A stretch of DNA of 64,000 nt from Gonatopus flavifemur (GCA_018340375.1 JAFFJZ010000001.1:71540001-71604000), one strand, 5' to 3'; shown: positions 37,431 to 50,044, numbered from the stretch's first letter. Numbers and translations are program-made. Notes: generated by a model not told the origin, from the sequence alone.

Positions 37431-39666
37431 AAATTCTGTCTGGCTCCGTCGGAAATCATCATGCCTGGGACAAAAACCGACCAAATCCTGACAGAAAATC
37501 ATCTGTCGCACATTTGGAACAGGGCATTGTTTATGCTCTTCATTTTCGCCAGGGTGCACAGTAAATTTTAGAAGAATTCTCACTTGTCTCTCGATCACTG
37601 GAATTTCTTTCAATGTACGTAAAAATTTGAATAAATCGAGAGATTGAAATTTACAGTGTTCATTCTGTAGGAGAAGTTGAATTCCTATCAATTTCAAATA
37701 GGTAATGCTGGAAAAATTGATATGAAATGAATTACATTTATGGTGCGTTACCAACCAACTTTGATCGATTTTCCATTTCGTTCGAAGATTCTACGAAACT
37801 CTTATATAACTTGGAAGATTATTGACAATTTCAAATTACTTTTCTCATTCCTTAATAAGGCAATATTGAATTTTCCAATGGAAGAGGATCGAGCCCACGT
37901 ACGATGCAATACTTTTGCTCTCGTACGAGGTTTTTAAACCTGTTTTTGATTTCTTCAATATTTCGTTCCTATTTCGGTAGGTTTTAGTTATGTGGCAACG
38001 TTCAAGTATTCACATAACACCTCTTGAGGAGGGATAGAGAAAGGAGATCTATCATGACATTACTTCATTCAGCAGTCAAGAGAAAACGTTTGCAATCGTC
38101 TTTCTTAATTTTTTCACAGTATTAATAGATTTACATTACATATGGAAATGGAAAAATGTAATGATAAATTATTATGAGATAGTCCCCGGTTGCCGGTCTA
38201 TAGATTTGATGGTTCATGTGAATCCTGGTTGTAATGAGAAATATATACTTCTTAAAAATACAACAGTCAATTTCAAGTTTCCATTTCATTATTCAAAACT
38301 TAATAATGCATCGAGGAAACAATTTATTCGAGGCAAATGAGGATTATTAATTATTACAAAGAACATATATGATAAAATACGAATGAAAATTGTGTTCGTC
38401 TTGTGTTATACTTTAATGTGTTATGTTGAATTGAGATAATACAATGTGGATTCAAAAATCTTCTTTCACCTAAGCGTAGGAAGGAGTATGTAATAACTCT
38501 CAGTGAACCTTGTAATAATTGTTGAAATTATTGAAGTAATTCGAAATGAGATGTAGTTTTCGATAATACTGGTCAACAGGTATTTTATACCCTGAGCTTC
38601 GGACACTGATTCGAAGTGATTATAATCTGCTGAATACGTTTTGTTTTGTTATGATTTGTATATAATATTTATCAATTATGTGGGTTTATATAAAAATGAT
38701 ATATAAAAAATTATGAAAATTAACTTATTCAAAGAAATTTGACATTGTTTTCGTATTTAGCACTAAGTCTTTATTTAAAATTTGTATCAAGTTTCTATAG
38801 ATTTGTATGAAAAATTCATATAAATTTTAGAACCACTCCGAATCAATCAAAAAATCTCAGGATAAAGAAGAAAACTTTTTTGTTGTTGTCGTTTGTAATT
38901 TGATTGGGACCAGAGTATTTCAGGAATTATTTGAAAAAATTAAAATCTTCTTTTTCGAATAATATTGGCTACCGAGTTTTATAAAAACCCTGTAAATTTT
39001 GCATTGAATTTTCAGTTCAAGTATAGAGGAAATTAAAGTGTCATAGATGTTATTTTTAGGAGAAAGGCATGGTTCAATCGGAACATTGAATATTTTTACT
39101 GCACATAGTCGTTTAGAACTATTCGTGTAACAAATATGTTCATTATTTTGAATTGAATAATTATCTACATTTCGGAATTCATTGCACCTGATTATTGTGA
39201 TTCTAAAATGTTATGACGTTACAATAAAGAGACAGCTTTCTGCACCCTGTCTAATGTAGTTCACAATCTGGAAAAAAGATATTTTATTCACTTTTTAGTT
39301 AACGATTCCATGAAATGAATGGGAGGTGAATTAAAATTCTATTGAAAAAGATACAAAAACCGTAATGAGGATTCCACCTCTTCTTCAGCACAATTCTATT
39401 GATTCACAGAAAACTTTGAAAGTCCCGAGCTCATTTACTTGTCCATTCGGGAACTTGAGGTCACCCTACTGATGGAGATTTTGAAAAATATCAATCTTTT
39501 TTATATGAGAAATATATAATTTTCATAGATTTTTTTTATATAAAAATCGATCGATAAGGATCGATCTTTCTCAAAGATCCCCATCGCTAGCTCATCCACA
39601 GGGAAAAATTTTCCAAATTATATATAAGATTTTATATAATTCGATATAATTCATGTATAAATGTGA
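37431..39666. other. Non-coding AT-rich DNA
   Basis: TATATAA-rich words at 38660-38830 and 39590-39660. No gene supported. Confidence 0.55.
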
Positions 39667-40213
39667 CAGGATGATTCTGAATTCGCGCACCTTACTTTAT
39701 AGGCATATTCTTCAGTCAAAATTCAATAATTCCTCGTTAAAAAATTTTTTTTTGACGCTCAGTTTTTGAGATACGATTATTTTTGGATTTTGTTTTGAAT
39801 CCGAACAACTCAAAAGCATTGTGTGCTATAAACCTCAACTTGATACCATCGGCTCAGTTGGAGAACGGTGGATCTCTGTTAAAAAATTGAACTATTCTGT
39901 CACCTCTCAATTTTTTGGGCTCTCAGCCAATCCGAATTCAGCAACTTTGAATTTTTATAGCTCCGAAACAAAGAATGACAGGATAGTTCATTTTTTTCCC
40001 CAGAAATCCACCGTTCTCCAACTTAAGCGATAGTATGAAGTTGAGGTTTGTAGCACGCAATGCTTTTGCGTTATTTGGATTTTTCGAAAAATCTGAAAAT
40101 GCTCGTATCTCAAAAACTAAGCCTCGAAAAAATTTTTTTTCAACGGGAAATCATTGAATTTTGACTGAACAATGTGCCTATGAAGTACAGTGCGCGATTT
40201 TTGAATCATCCTG
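39667..40213. mobile_element. Fold-back MITE with CAGGATGATTC ends
   Basis: About 220-bp inverted arms: the left begins CAGGATGATTC and continues past GCGCAC, and the right ends GAATCATCCTG. Shared inner blocks include AGTCAAAATTCAAT, GTTTTTGAGATACGA and TTGGAGAACGGTGGAT. The right end is followed by TA. The left end is preceded by GA, probably a mutated TA. No coding sequence; the short ORF across it comes from the arms. It sits inside an older AT-rich repeat (about 39590-40260). Confidence 0.82.
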
Positions 40214-40729
40214 TATATAATTATATGGAAATTATATAAATCCAATAGAATTAGGTCATGCGATTCATGAAATGGCCCAATTTATAATTCGTGACGAAAA
40301 AGAAAGACGCAATGTCAAGAGGCCTTCAGTGACACAAGATGGATTGGAATCAGCGATGCGCTTTTTTGCTAAGATTTTCCTAAATTATTCACAATTTGAA
40401 GTAATTGGAATAGCGTTATTTGATATTTCGGTTAAAACGGTCATTCCTCAAATTGAAAATTCATAACCCACCTTAAACAAAACGGATGAAAACCGGATTG
40501 ATAATTGAGCAAAGTAATTGATATATCAGAATTCTTTATTATCAATGTCTACAAGAAATATTCAATAATCCAGCTGTCCAACAAAAACTCTTCTTACGCT
40601 CACGCACAATGCTCAGAGACACAGTAATTTGAACTATACACAAACTAGTAATATATTACAATGAGGATGGTTGCATTGCTATCAACTTAAGCGAGAATAA
40701 GACCTTTTGATTTTTTTGTTGACTTCCCA
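40214..40729. other. Non-coding AT-rich DNA
   Basis: Starts with AT-rich repeat sequence flanking the 39667 element. Otherwise nothing recognisable. Confidence 0.55.
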
Positions 40730-41970
40730 TGTGTGTATGGAACAATGGTCCAATTATGGACCAAGCCTGGCATAAGACCTGCCGAGACTTGTCTTGAACA
40801 ATTCAATAAACTTGGCCGAGGCTTGGAAATGATGAGATCGAGACAAGTTTGGGCCAATGGTTCGTTCCAGCCTAGTTCAAATGATTCGCCAAGCATCAAT
40901 CAATGCTTTTCTTATCACAGATATTGACGAGAAGAGTAGTTTGATCCATATTTCAGCTCAAAGTTCTCCCTTAGAATACCGTACACCCCAAGCGTGTATT
41001 TACTACGGGTCCAATGGGGGACTAAAGTGGGTGCCCATGCTACCCAACGTGGGACCAACTCTGGGATGATGACATCGTTTCCAGCCTGGCTGTATTGCTT
41101 TGCCCGAGGACTAGGTGATACAATGGGCCCTGCCCTAAGCCGATCTGGGCTCAACTTAGGGCCGGACCCGCGCCAAAGTTCAATATTTCCATTTTCTACG
41201 AAATATAATTGTATGGGAACAAACACTAGGGCCAAGATTAGTCCAAAATGGGTCCCATTGTCATTTCCCAATACTGGATTCAAGCAAATGGACCCTGCTT
41301 GGGCTCATTGTCAATATCGGCAATACACACTTGGGACGAATCATCTTAAAACGATAGATCAAATGTGCCAAAACTGGGACGAGCTTGGGGTTTTCCCAGT
41401 CTTGTTAATCCCTGCGTGGGAAAGACATCTTGAAATCCTGTAGAGAGTTCTTCAAGATCAGTTGATTTCCGTGTATGATCACATTTAAAAGTAGCCTACT
41501 ACCATTGAGTCAAGTTTTATGCTTATTTAGATCTAATGTATCTATCTTAGTGTGTGAAACTGGAGTGTGGGGCCAATCATGGGGAGGCAATTGGACTAGT
41601 CTTGGCCCGATAGTTATGCACAAGTCTTTATCCATTGTGAAATCGGAATTCGGTTACTAATTTAAAACACTGTGCCACTTATGTGGACAACATTAGCTTA
41701 AATAATCATCTCAACCTTAGCTTGATTCTCACGCTTGTGCCAAGCTTGTACCAAGTGCAGTTTTTGGCCATTCCAAAGATACGAACAAATATCCTATGAC
41801 TCACTATCCATTGGAAACAGCGGGACAATCATGGAACCAATCATTTTTAACGGAGGTTTGTTCCTGATACACGTGCCAATCCTGGGACAAGCTTGGGTTT
41901 TTTTCCAGTCCTGTCAATACCTGCGTGGGTTCAGAAGTCTCTTGACTATTCAAAAGATTTCATATAGGGG
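40730..41970 (+). repeat. Non-coding repeat region rich in GGGACAAGCTTGGG words
   Basis: A GC-richer stretch with many TTGGGCC, GCCAAGCTTG and ACTTGG words. One unit, GGGACRAGCTTGGG followed by CCAGTCYTGT and CTGCGTGGG, occurs at about 41376 and again about 508 bp later at 41884. The overlapping ORFs on both strands (up to 149 codons) are low-complexity and follow the repeat words, so I do not call genes. Vocabulary is similar to 20170-20800. Confidence 0.5.
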
Positions 41971-42428
41971 AAAATCTTTCAAATGATCAAAACATTCGAA
42001 TTTCCAAATGAGGTTTTCGTGCTAATTTGCAGTAGTTTAAACATTTTTTCGAATACTCGCTTTTCAAATTCTGAAGCCATCAGGGCGGAACATCTGGAAA
42101 AGAACTAGAGACAAGAACACGAGGGTCCTCAACTTGGACAACGAGGACAATGAAATATTTGGATTGATTCAGTCATTGATTTGGTTTTATGCATGCACCG
42201 AAAGCTTGTCAAAATTAATAATCCAATAATTCTTAGTATGTGGAGAGAAATGTTACATTACAAATTACTATATTGCCAGCACGTACGGGACAGACCTGCC
42301 TTATGATATCAATTACTCAGATACTCTCTGAAAACTTATTATAACTGATATTATAATATACATTGAGAAAAACGGTTCAATTGAATATTAGACAGCTAGG
42401 AAATTTAACCACTGTCAATGAAAATTTA

Positions 42429-43532
42429 CACTGTAAAAAAATTTCACCGGAAAATTCCAGTACATGTACTGGAAGTCATTAACCTGTACATGTACCGGAA
42501 AATTTCAGCACATTTGTACTGCAAAAATTCAGTGCAAACGTTATGGAATTTCCGCATCAAAACTGGAAATTTTCTGAGCCTCGGTACTGGAATTTTTCAG
42601 TACACGAGCTGGACTTTTCCAGGACATGTACTGGAAAATTAATGCTGAAAATATCCATGAAAATTGAAAAAAAATTGCTCACGCAAAGTGATTTTGCAGG
42701 GTCCTTGTGTTCCCAAGATGATTGAGAAACTTTTGATCGTTCATTTGGATGGACAGAAACTCATGTCTACCTAACAGGATTTGAACCCACACTTTTCTAC
42801 CTGCCTACCAACTGAAACCTAAGACCTAACCGATGAGCTATAGCGCGACATGTTGGAAGGCCAGCTTGGGTTACTACATATGCTTCATATCTAGAACACA
42901 AGAGGATAAGTCTTGGAAAAACCTCATATATCAATTTCATTGGCTACAATTACAATTATTATTCAAAATCTCAATCAGGAAATTTTTAATATAAAGACTT
43001 GAAATTTTTCCTGCCAGAAATGACGAAGTCCAATAGAAGTGGAAAATTTCAGTGCAACAGTGATTAAATTCCGTTGCATAGCAACTGGAAAATTCCATCA
43101 CACGACCTGAAAATTGCAGTTCAAAACCTGTATAATTCAATTGCATAGTAACTGGAAAATTCCATCACAAAACCTGAGAATTGCAGTTAAAAACCTGTAT
43201 AATTCCAGTATACCAACGATTAGGTTTTTTTTTCTAAATTCCAAATTTTTTCTCAAGTCCTTTTTGAGGGAATATTTTTTTTTGGTGCACAAGAACTATA
43301 AAATTGTAGTACGAGCCGGTAAAATTTTCGCGAAATCATGGCAAAATTTCAGTACATCATCTCAAACTTGAAAATTCCAGTACAATGACTGAATTTTCAG
43401 TTATGCTTGGTAAATGTTCAGTAACGTAACAACAAAATCTCTGTACATGTACTGGAATATCCATATTCCAGTACTAGCACTGGAAATTTCCAGTCCAGTT
43501 GCACAGTAAATTTCCAGTTTTTTTTTACAGTG
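42429..43532. mobile_element. CACTGTAAAAAA-ended element filled with degenerate TGGAAAATTCCAG units
   Basis: Inverted ends CACTGTAAAAAAA (left) and its complement (right) are bordered by TA at 42427-42428 and 43533-43534. The 1.1-kb interior is made of many imperfect units such as CTGGAAAATTCCAGTACATG, with ACATGTACTGG and CATCACA variants, in both orientations. No ORF is convincing. Units are concentrated in 42440-42660 and 42980-43520, and a tRNA-like segment interrupts them near 42764-42850. Confidence 0.72.
42764..42850 (-). repeat. tRNA-like segment (tRNA-derived repeat or tRNA pseudogene)
   Basis: Read on the minus strand, TAGCTCATCGGTTAGG (42825-42840) fits the RNA polymerase III A box, and GGGTTCAAATCCT (42776-42788) fits the B box/T arm. 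The spacing between boxes is about 10 nt longer than in a standard tRNA. The T-stem pairs only through wobble pairs, and the acceptor-stem halves do not pair, so this is not a functional tRNA. It could be the head of a SINE or a decayed tRNA trapped in the surrounding element. Confidence 0.5.
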
Positions 43533-43534
43533 TA

Positions 43535-45639
43535 GTTGAATCAAATAAATGTTATTCGACACAGCCAAATTTTTTATTTCTCTTGAATAATTTGTTTCAT
43601 CGTATTTCAGACAACTAGAATTTCATTTACTTCACTTGAAATTTAGCTGGAGCAGCTGAATTTTAGTTGCCGCAGCTAACATTTCTCTCGGTATTGTAAT
43701 TTTTGACAGACTGTCCAAGTGAATGATATCATAAACGTGCTAGCAATACAGTCAGTTATAACGTAATAATTCTGCTAGGACAGAAACTTTAGTTGTAATA
43801 TGAAACAGAATCGTTGAATGGTAACGATAAAATATGCCTAATCAATGATGAAAGATATGAAATGTGATCGATATAGGATGATGAAATATTTAGAAGGGGA
43901 AATTGAAAGATATCATCAAACCAGTCTCACGGCTGATCTTTCGACGGTGATGAATCAATACATATATGGACGATACGCAGTTTATATCAGACCATTTGTG
44001 TAAGGATTATAAAAATGTATTTCTATTCTGTTATGTAACTTATCTCAATCAGATGCCAATGAACTGGAAGGAGAAGATATCGTATGAATGCGGCGATGAG
44101 AAAATAAATGATTTCAGAATCTTCTTAGAACTGCAACTCGATACTTGATTTTTTGCACTCGATTTGTTCTTATATACAATTACTCTCTCATGGAATTATA
44201 TCCGATTTTATATGAATAATTTATTTATGGTACACCGTGAATGTAGGGAAAAAAACCATATGACTCTATTCGATTCACTTCAAAGTTATGGCTTCCTAAA
44301 TCAGGTAAGGTACTCTTGGCTTAGGCTCACTACGAGTTCGGAGTAAGTCAAACACATCCATACAATTTTCCCTGTTTGGGTAAATTTCGAAATGATTGAA
44401 AATTCAAATACCAGCTCTTTAATTCACACTTCGCCATATCAAATTTCACAGTGTTTTATCTGTTGCATAATATTTGTACTACATTATTTACGGGAAGGGA
44501 TATATGTTACATCATACTAATATTAATGGATAACACCATACTAATAATCATGTTAATAACACAGGAAAATATATGAGTGAGGTAGTGTAAACTCATTAAG
44601 AGAGCGTAAGCGGTTATTATACCTGTAAGAAGCAACTGTGATGAAAGAGCAGTTATTCCGGAGGAAGAAATCATGCGGTGGAAATTGTTTGTATATCATG
44701 TCAATACTGATTTCCGGATAATTAATGCGGTCTGTGTGTGTGTTATTACGGATAAATGAATGTTCAATACATCAAAATAAAATCAACTTCTCAATGAAAC
44801 AGATAATTAACACGAGTTTCCATGAACTTGTACGCAAAAACTTCTGTGTGGATTGAGGTCAGATACCCAAGTCACATGAGATTCCTACCTACTGTAACAT
44901 ATAATTGTACTATTAGTTTCACTATACTCGCGAACAGATTACAATATCGTTATATGCATTGAAAAAAACTTTTATGATAATTTTATGGACTTTTTTATTT
45001 AAATTCCATCTGCAGTTTTTCAGAAATTAGTTTTTTTGTCACGTTCAAAATTAGAAATTACTTCATCATTTCTTCTATTCAGTACCACATCTATTTGACA
45101 AGAATGTTTGATTGGAATTTGTATTCTAATCAGTATTATGAAATAACCTCTCATTTTGATCAGTATTTTCCGGGTTGGACTATCTAAATGACTATTATAA
45201 AACCTAAAAGAGTTTTCTTTTTTGAGGCACGATGTGTTACGCCAGCATCAAGCGAATTCATTCCACAAAGAGAAGTGAGGATCACACTAATTTTGGAGAT
45301 ATGCAAACTCTTTCAGAATTTATAGCCTGAATTCTGAGAACACCTTCATAAAAGAAGAAAGAAAGTGTTTTTAAATGAATTCTCAGAGGCATGTTATTTC
45401 AAGGATCATTGGAAAAAATAGATGAATATGTTACAATTCGATCAAGGACAGTTTGGAAATTCAAACTCACAATTAAAGACGATTGTTGTTGTTATTCGAA
45501 GAGTCCTTAATAAATATTGTAGGTATTGTTCGTGTGAATAACCTTTCGCAGACGACAACTGTTTCAATAGATCGTTATCAACGAATACAGACATAAAAGT
45601 ATACAATCACACGATGAGAAAAAATTTATGGATCTCCGT
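43535..45639. other. Non-coding DNA
   Basis: The fragment 43645-43700 (TTTAGCTGGAGCAGC, TTGCCGCAGCTAAC) resembles the arms of the 57122 element and may be a truncated relative. The rest shows nothing recognisable. Confidence 0.5.
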
Positions 45640-45950
45640 GACCCACACTCCAGACATCTATATAATCTTTGTGGAGAAAGAACATTAAGAGGAGGGGTTA
45701 GCTTTAGGCTTGTATTTGTATCTCTCAAAACTCTTTTTATACGTTTTGACTTCTTTCTACGTATCTCGTTCGGTCTGCGCTTATATGCACGTGGGCCCGT
45801 AATAAGGCCAGGCTATGCGTTCGCTGTTTACGTACGCGGGCGTTCCACAACGCACAGACTCGTAAAAATGATATCTAACAGCATCCGGCCGTCGCTGCGG
45901 TCCAGCCACAGTCAGCACTGAATCGACTTCAATGCCTCCCGGGGGATATT
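45640..45950. promoter_or_regulatory. GC/CpG-rich island
   Basis: Contains GTGGGCCCGTAATAAGGCC, TTTACGTACGCGGGCG, CCGGCCGTCGCTGCGG and CCTCCCGGGGG words. The 97-codon open frame over it has no recognisable domain. Candidate regulatory DNA or untranslated exon. Confidence 0.33.
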
Positions 45951-48269
45951 ACAAAGATTAGATGAAAGTATGCTTGTGTCTGTTATACGACTTACCACCC
46001 CTGTCCGTTATCGTCATTTCTCATTGCATACTCATATAAGTATAATCTGTTTATTGCACTTGTACGCTATAAATGAGGAATCACGCGAATGACATGGCAT
46101 CGATATAACATCGCAAAATGAGGATCCGTCAGATACTTACACTTAACACAACGAAACCCATATTCCAATGGACAGAGAGAAAGTGCGTAATAATTGGATT
46201 CAGAATTCAAATGATGTATGCACATTTTTATAGAAGCAAACAAATGGCTTCTTAAAGAACAAAAAAACTTGTACATGAATCAAAATGGAATACAAGAGAT
46301 TGGTGATTCATTATCACTCAATACGACTTTTGATGGATGTGAAGCAGATTTTAATCTCCAATACTGATCTGGATCAATGAAAAATATGAATCTAGACAAA
46401 TTATCGAGATGAAGCTATCGACTGAAGATCATTTCAATCACTGTAAAGTACAGCTCAATTCCTTTTTCATCCTTCACACGTTGAAAAATGAATACACGTA
46501 TTATTCCACTTCCTCATCCTTTTTTTTTTTGCTGCAACTTCCTTTCACATGTTCTGGATTTTTTTTCTACCTATTCAAATGTCTGTCCTGGAACCGATTT
46601 CTCTGAAAGATTCCACGACAACGAGGAAATATTGAATTTTTACATCACACAATTCCTAAATATTTCGATTGAAAAAGCAATTTTATATAACATCAACACA
46701 ATTTTTATACACAAATTTTTACATTTGATTTCGCATAAGTTTGATCGAATTTCTCTTCCTGAGATAAATTCTGATTTGATGAAATATGATTTAGTAAACG
46801 TGAAAAGCTGGAAAATCAATTTCAGAGGCAATGAGGAAGAGCGCGTGATTGAAAATATGACAGAAATGTCGCAGCATTTGAAGTGAATATCAATCAAAGT
46901 CACATGTAATTGGAAATAATGAGCAGGTACGTGAGAGGTAATAATCGACAATGATGCTATTGTTTTGGATACTCGATGGTCTCAGAATCAAGGACTTTGA
47001 TAGTTTATTTGAGGAAAAAGTATGTATGAGATCACTGTTGTCAGTTATGAACAGTTGTAGAATTGTTAACTTATCTTTATTACCGTATAAATGTTCAAAC
47101 AAATCTTCGTACTCTTCATCCACAAATTCATCATCCGAAGGCCGAATGGAGGATTTGCAGACTGACGAGTAGGTAGCGTGAAATGCGATACAGTGACCAG
47201 TTGATGAATGTTTTTTGACTTTTTAAGAAGAAAGAGATTGAGAAATAGGAGAACGAGTTGCGTGTCTGGCATATTTACGCTTGAAAAATAACATTTTTCA
47301 ATTGTGTAGGTAAAAATTCTATCAGTTCAGATAGAATTTCCTTTCATACAGGATTGTTTGAGCACACACGTAGGGCATAGTTTGCCTCGAAAAGAATGAC
47401 GAGTGCTACGACGCTCGTATCACCTTAAGGGGATAATACTATCTCTCTGTTTGTACGCACAACTGTGTCCAGGGAGTAAATTAAATATATAAACACTCAT
47501 TCACTCTCCTTTAAAGTAATTCCCTTGTCTTTCAGATAAGCATCGCATTGAATGAAAATAGAAATCATTTCTTGAAGGGTACATGCGGTCTACATGCGTG
47601 TATAAAAACACATCCATATCTCTAACTCCACATCAAGTTTTCAGAATATAAAATCAGATAGGTACCTACGCCAATTGGAAATTCAATAAGTGAATACAAC
47701 GTTTTGTACACATGACACAACAGATAAGCTAAATGCTAGTAGCCTTTGTAAATTTATTATGCTTCTGCAGTGTCATCATATCGCAAGATGATTCACATCA
47801 ACATACATTATCACATAATAAAAGATTGAACTCCATCCAGCGTGAAATGCGCAAAGAGGCGTTTGATGTGACACGAAACAAGCTAGTAAAGTCACTTCAC
47901 GTAACTAAGTCGATGATGTGAAGAAATGAAAGGATTCTCGAAAGTTTCGTAAAGTTGATAATAATAAAATATCGTGCACGTGAGACGTTTCAATATAAAA
48001 TCTTTTATCACACGCGTAGGAAAATGTGTAATAAGAATGAAAATAACGATGAAGTAGTTACCATCAGTTGCTAAATGCTGTTTCTCACACTTCAAATTCG
48101 TGTAATTTGTTTCGAATGCAACAGTCATAATTCCACTTAAGTACGTTAACCTTTTAGAAGTATGAAGGGTGAAGTTTTCTTTTTCTTCACATTGGAAATG
48201 ATATGAGTTGAGAATTAATTAAATACTCTCCAAATCTGGAAGAGTGAAAAATCACTCGTTTCACTCCAT
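45951..48269. other. Non-coding AT-rich DNA
   Basis: ORFs up to 132 codons without domain signal. No gene supported. Confidence 0.55.
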
Positions 48270-48271
48270 TA

Positions 48272-48907
48272 AGGTAGTTCTCCGGGAGAATTCAGGATCA
48301 AATTAGAAAAATTATTATCAAACAGAGTCCCAACGTCGAGGGAATTCGATAATCATATTCGTTGGGACTTATACTCTTATTTATGACAAAAAAAGAACCA
48401 ACTCGAAGTATAAATAAACAACCTTGTAACAACAACGCGAAATTTGACAAGGTGTTTTTCTTAAAAAATTTTTATTTTTGATCCGTTTATGACTTATGAG
48501 GGCTCATTTTGTTCCTTGTCAGGTTTAAAAAATCTTTAACATAGAGATTTTTTTATATGAGTCATCATGACACTGTCACACGCTTTTGTTTATTAATAGT
48601 AAAATACATTCCCATAAACAAAAGCGTGTGACAGTGTCATGATGACTCATATAAAAAAATCTCCATGTTAAAGATTTTTTAAACCTCACAAGGGATCAAA
48701 TGAGCTCTCATAATTCATAAACGGATCAAAAATGAAAATTTTTCAAGAAAAAAACCATGTCAAATTTTGCGTTGTTGTTACAAGGTTGTTTTGTCATAAA
48801 TAAGAATATAAGTCTCAATGAATATGATTATCGAATCCCTTCGACCTTGGTGCTCTGTTGACAATAATTTTTCTAATTTGATCCTGAATTCTCCCGAAGA
48901 ACTACCT
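48272..48907. mobile_element. Long hairpin MITE, TA-flanked, about 300-bp arms
   Basis: A 636-bp near-perfect inverted repeat: arms about 48272-48593 and 48614-48907 around a loop of about 20 bp. Ends read AGGTAGTTCTYCGGGAGAAT and are bounded by TA (48270-48271 and 48908-48909), suggesting a Tc1/mariner-type mechanism. The innermost 45 bp of each arm, around GCGTGTGACAGTGTCATGAT, appear identical. No ORF. A transcript would form a very long double-stranded RNA. Confidence 0.87.
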
Positions 48908-48921
48908 TAATTCTCAGAAGT

Positions 48922-49087
48922 GAGCCAGTCCGCTGCGAGTGGGATTTTCACTCGTTTCGAGTGAACTCCCACTCTTTTAAACTGAAAAATTCACTCTAGA
49001 ATTGGAGTGGCTATGAGTTTATAACCTCAGACTTTAGATTATCACTTTAAAAGAGTGGAAATTTCACTCGAAATTCCGACAGGCTCC
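48922..49087. repeat. Inverted-repeat element with TTTCGAGTGAA and CCACTCTTTTAAA arms
   Basis: TTTCGAGTGAACTCCCACTC followed by TTTTAAA at the left is mirrored at 49037-49073. Outer words GAGCCAGTCCG and (reversed) GAGCCTGTCGG match. GAGTGAAA/TTTCACTC words also lie just left of the 48272 hairpin, so that hairpin probably inserted into a copy of this family. Confidence 0.5.
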
Positions 49088-49479
49088 CTTTTGGCTGGCT
49101 AAAGAGTAAAATACCACTGTAACAAATTTTAAAGAGCAGGGTTAGAACATACAATGTTCTTTTCTCTTTAAATTCATTGATTCATGCTGATGGATGGGAA
49201 TAATTATTCATGCTGTCAATATTATTCAAATTCAATCAAATTTTAGACAAACAGACGGGTATTGAAACGGTACTGGCCACCAACAGTCGTCCGGTGATTT
49301 ACTGGGCCGACTTGATTCCACGTTGACCAATCTCCCACCAATATCGGATCAGCAATGGCACAATTCTAATCAGCGAGGGTTGGCCTTTAGTCCGACATTG
49401 ATACTGAACTAATTGGATAAAAATATCTCATGCGTTTTGATAGAAAATTGCATTAAATCTACAGATTTTTCATATTGTT

Positions 49480-49798
49480 CACTGTTAGGAAATCTGCCTG
49501 AAACTTCGTAAGAATATTATGAAGTTTTTTACATAATCATTTTATTAAATTTGATAATAAAATATTGAATTCAATAATATAATTCTTAATGTTGAGAATT
49601 TTTTTCTCAATGTTGATAATTTTGTTCTTCATTGTAATAATATATTTGTGAAATTTAATAAACGATTGTTACATTTCAGAAAGAAATTATGAAATTTCAT
49701 CATCAATATTAAATTTGAGAACTATCATTGAATTCAATATGAAAATATGGTATTTCATAAAGAATTTCGTCTTAAATTTAAGAATTTTTCTAACAGTG
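49480..49798. mobile_element. AT-rich MITE with CACTGTTAG ends
   Basis: CACTGTTAGGAAAT at the left mirrors ATTTTTCTAACAGTG at the right. The 319-bp interior is almost pure AT with repeated ATGTTGA, TTGAATTCAAT and AAATTT motifs. No target duplication could be assigned and there is no ORF. Confidence 0.62.
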
Positions 49799-50044
49799 TT
49801 AGATCCAACAATGTGAGGAGCTTCACGACGTGTGGAAATATTTTCTACAAAATAGTATTATAATTTACGAAATCTTGAATCATCCTCAGCGTGTAACCCA
49901 TTGTTGGTAGGTTGGGGCTCATGCTGGCCCAGTGTAGGCACCATTGTACACACATGCTAGGGATGAAACATAACTGACAATCTTCCACGCCTCTTCCCCT
50001 ATTCATGAGAATCTTTGAAGAAGATCGCTCCTTGTTTATATACA

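Noticed and set aside
40994..41443. 149-codon plus-strand ORF and 122-codon minus-strand ORF
   Set aside because: Both follow repeated TTGGGCC/CAAGCTTGG words and overlap on opposite strands. Repeat-derived.
46488..46886. 132-codon plus-strand ORF
   Set aside because: Phenylalanine/isoleucine/asparagine-rich, as expected of translated AT-rich non-coding DNA.
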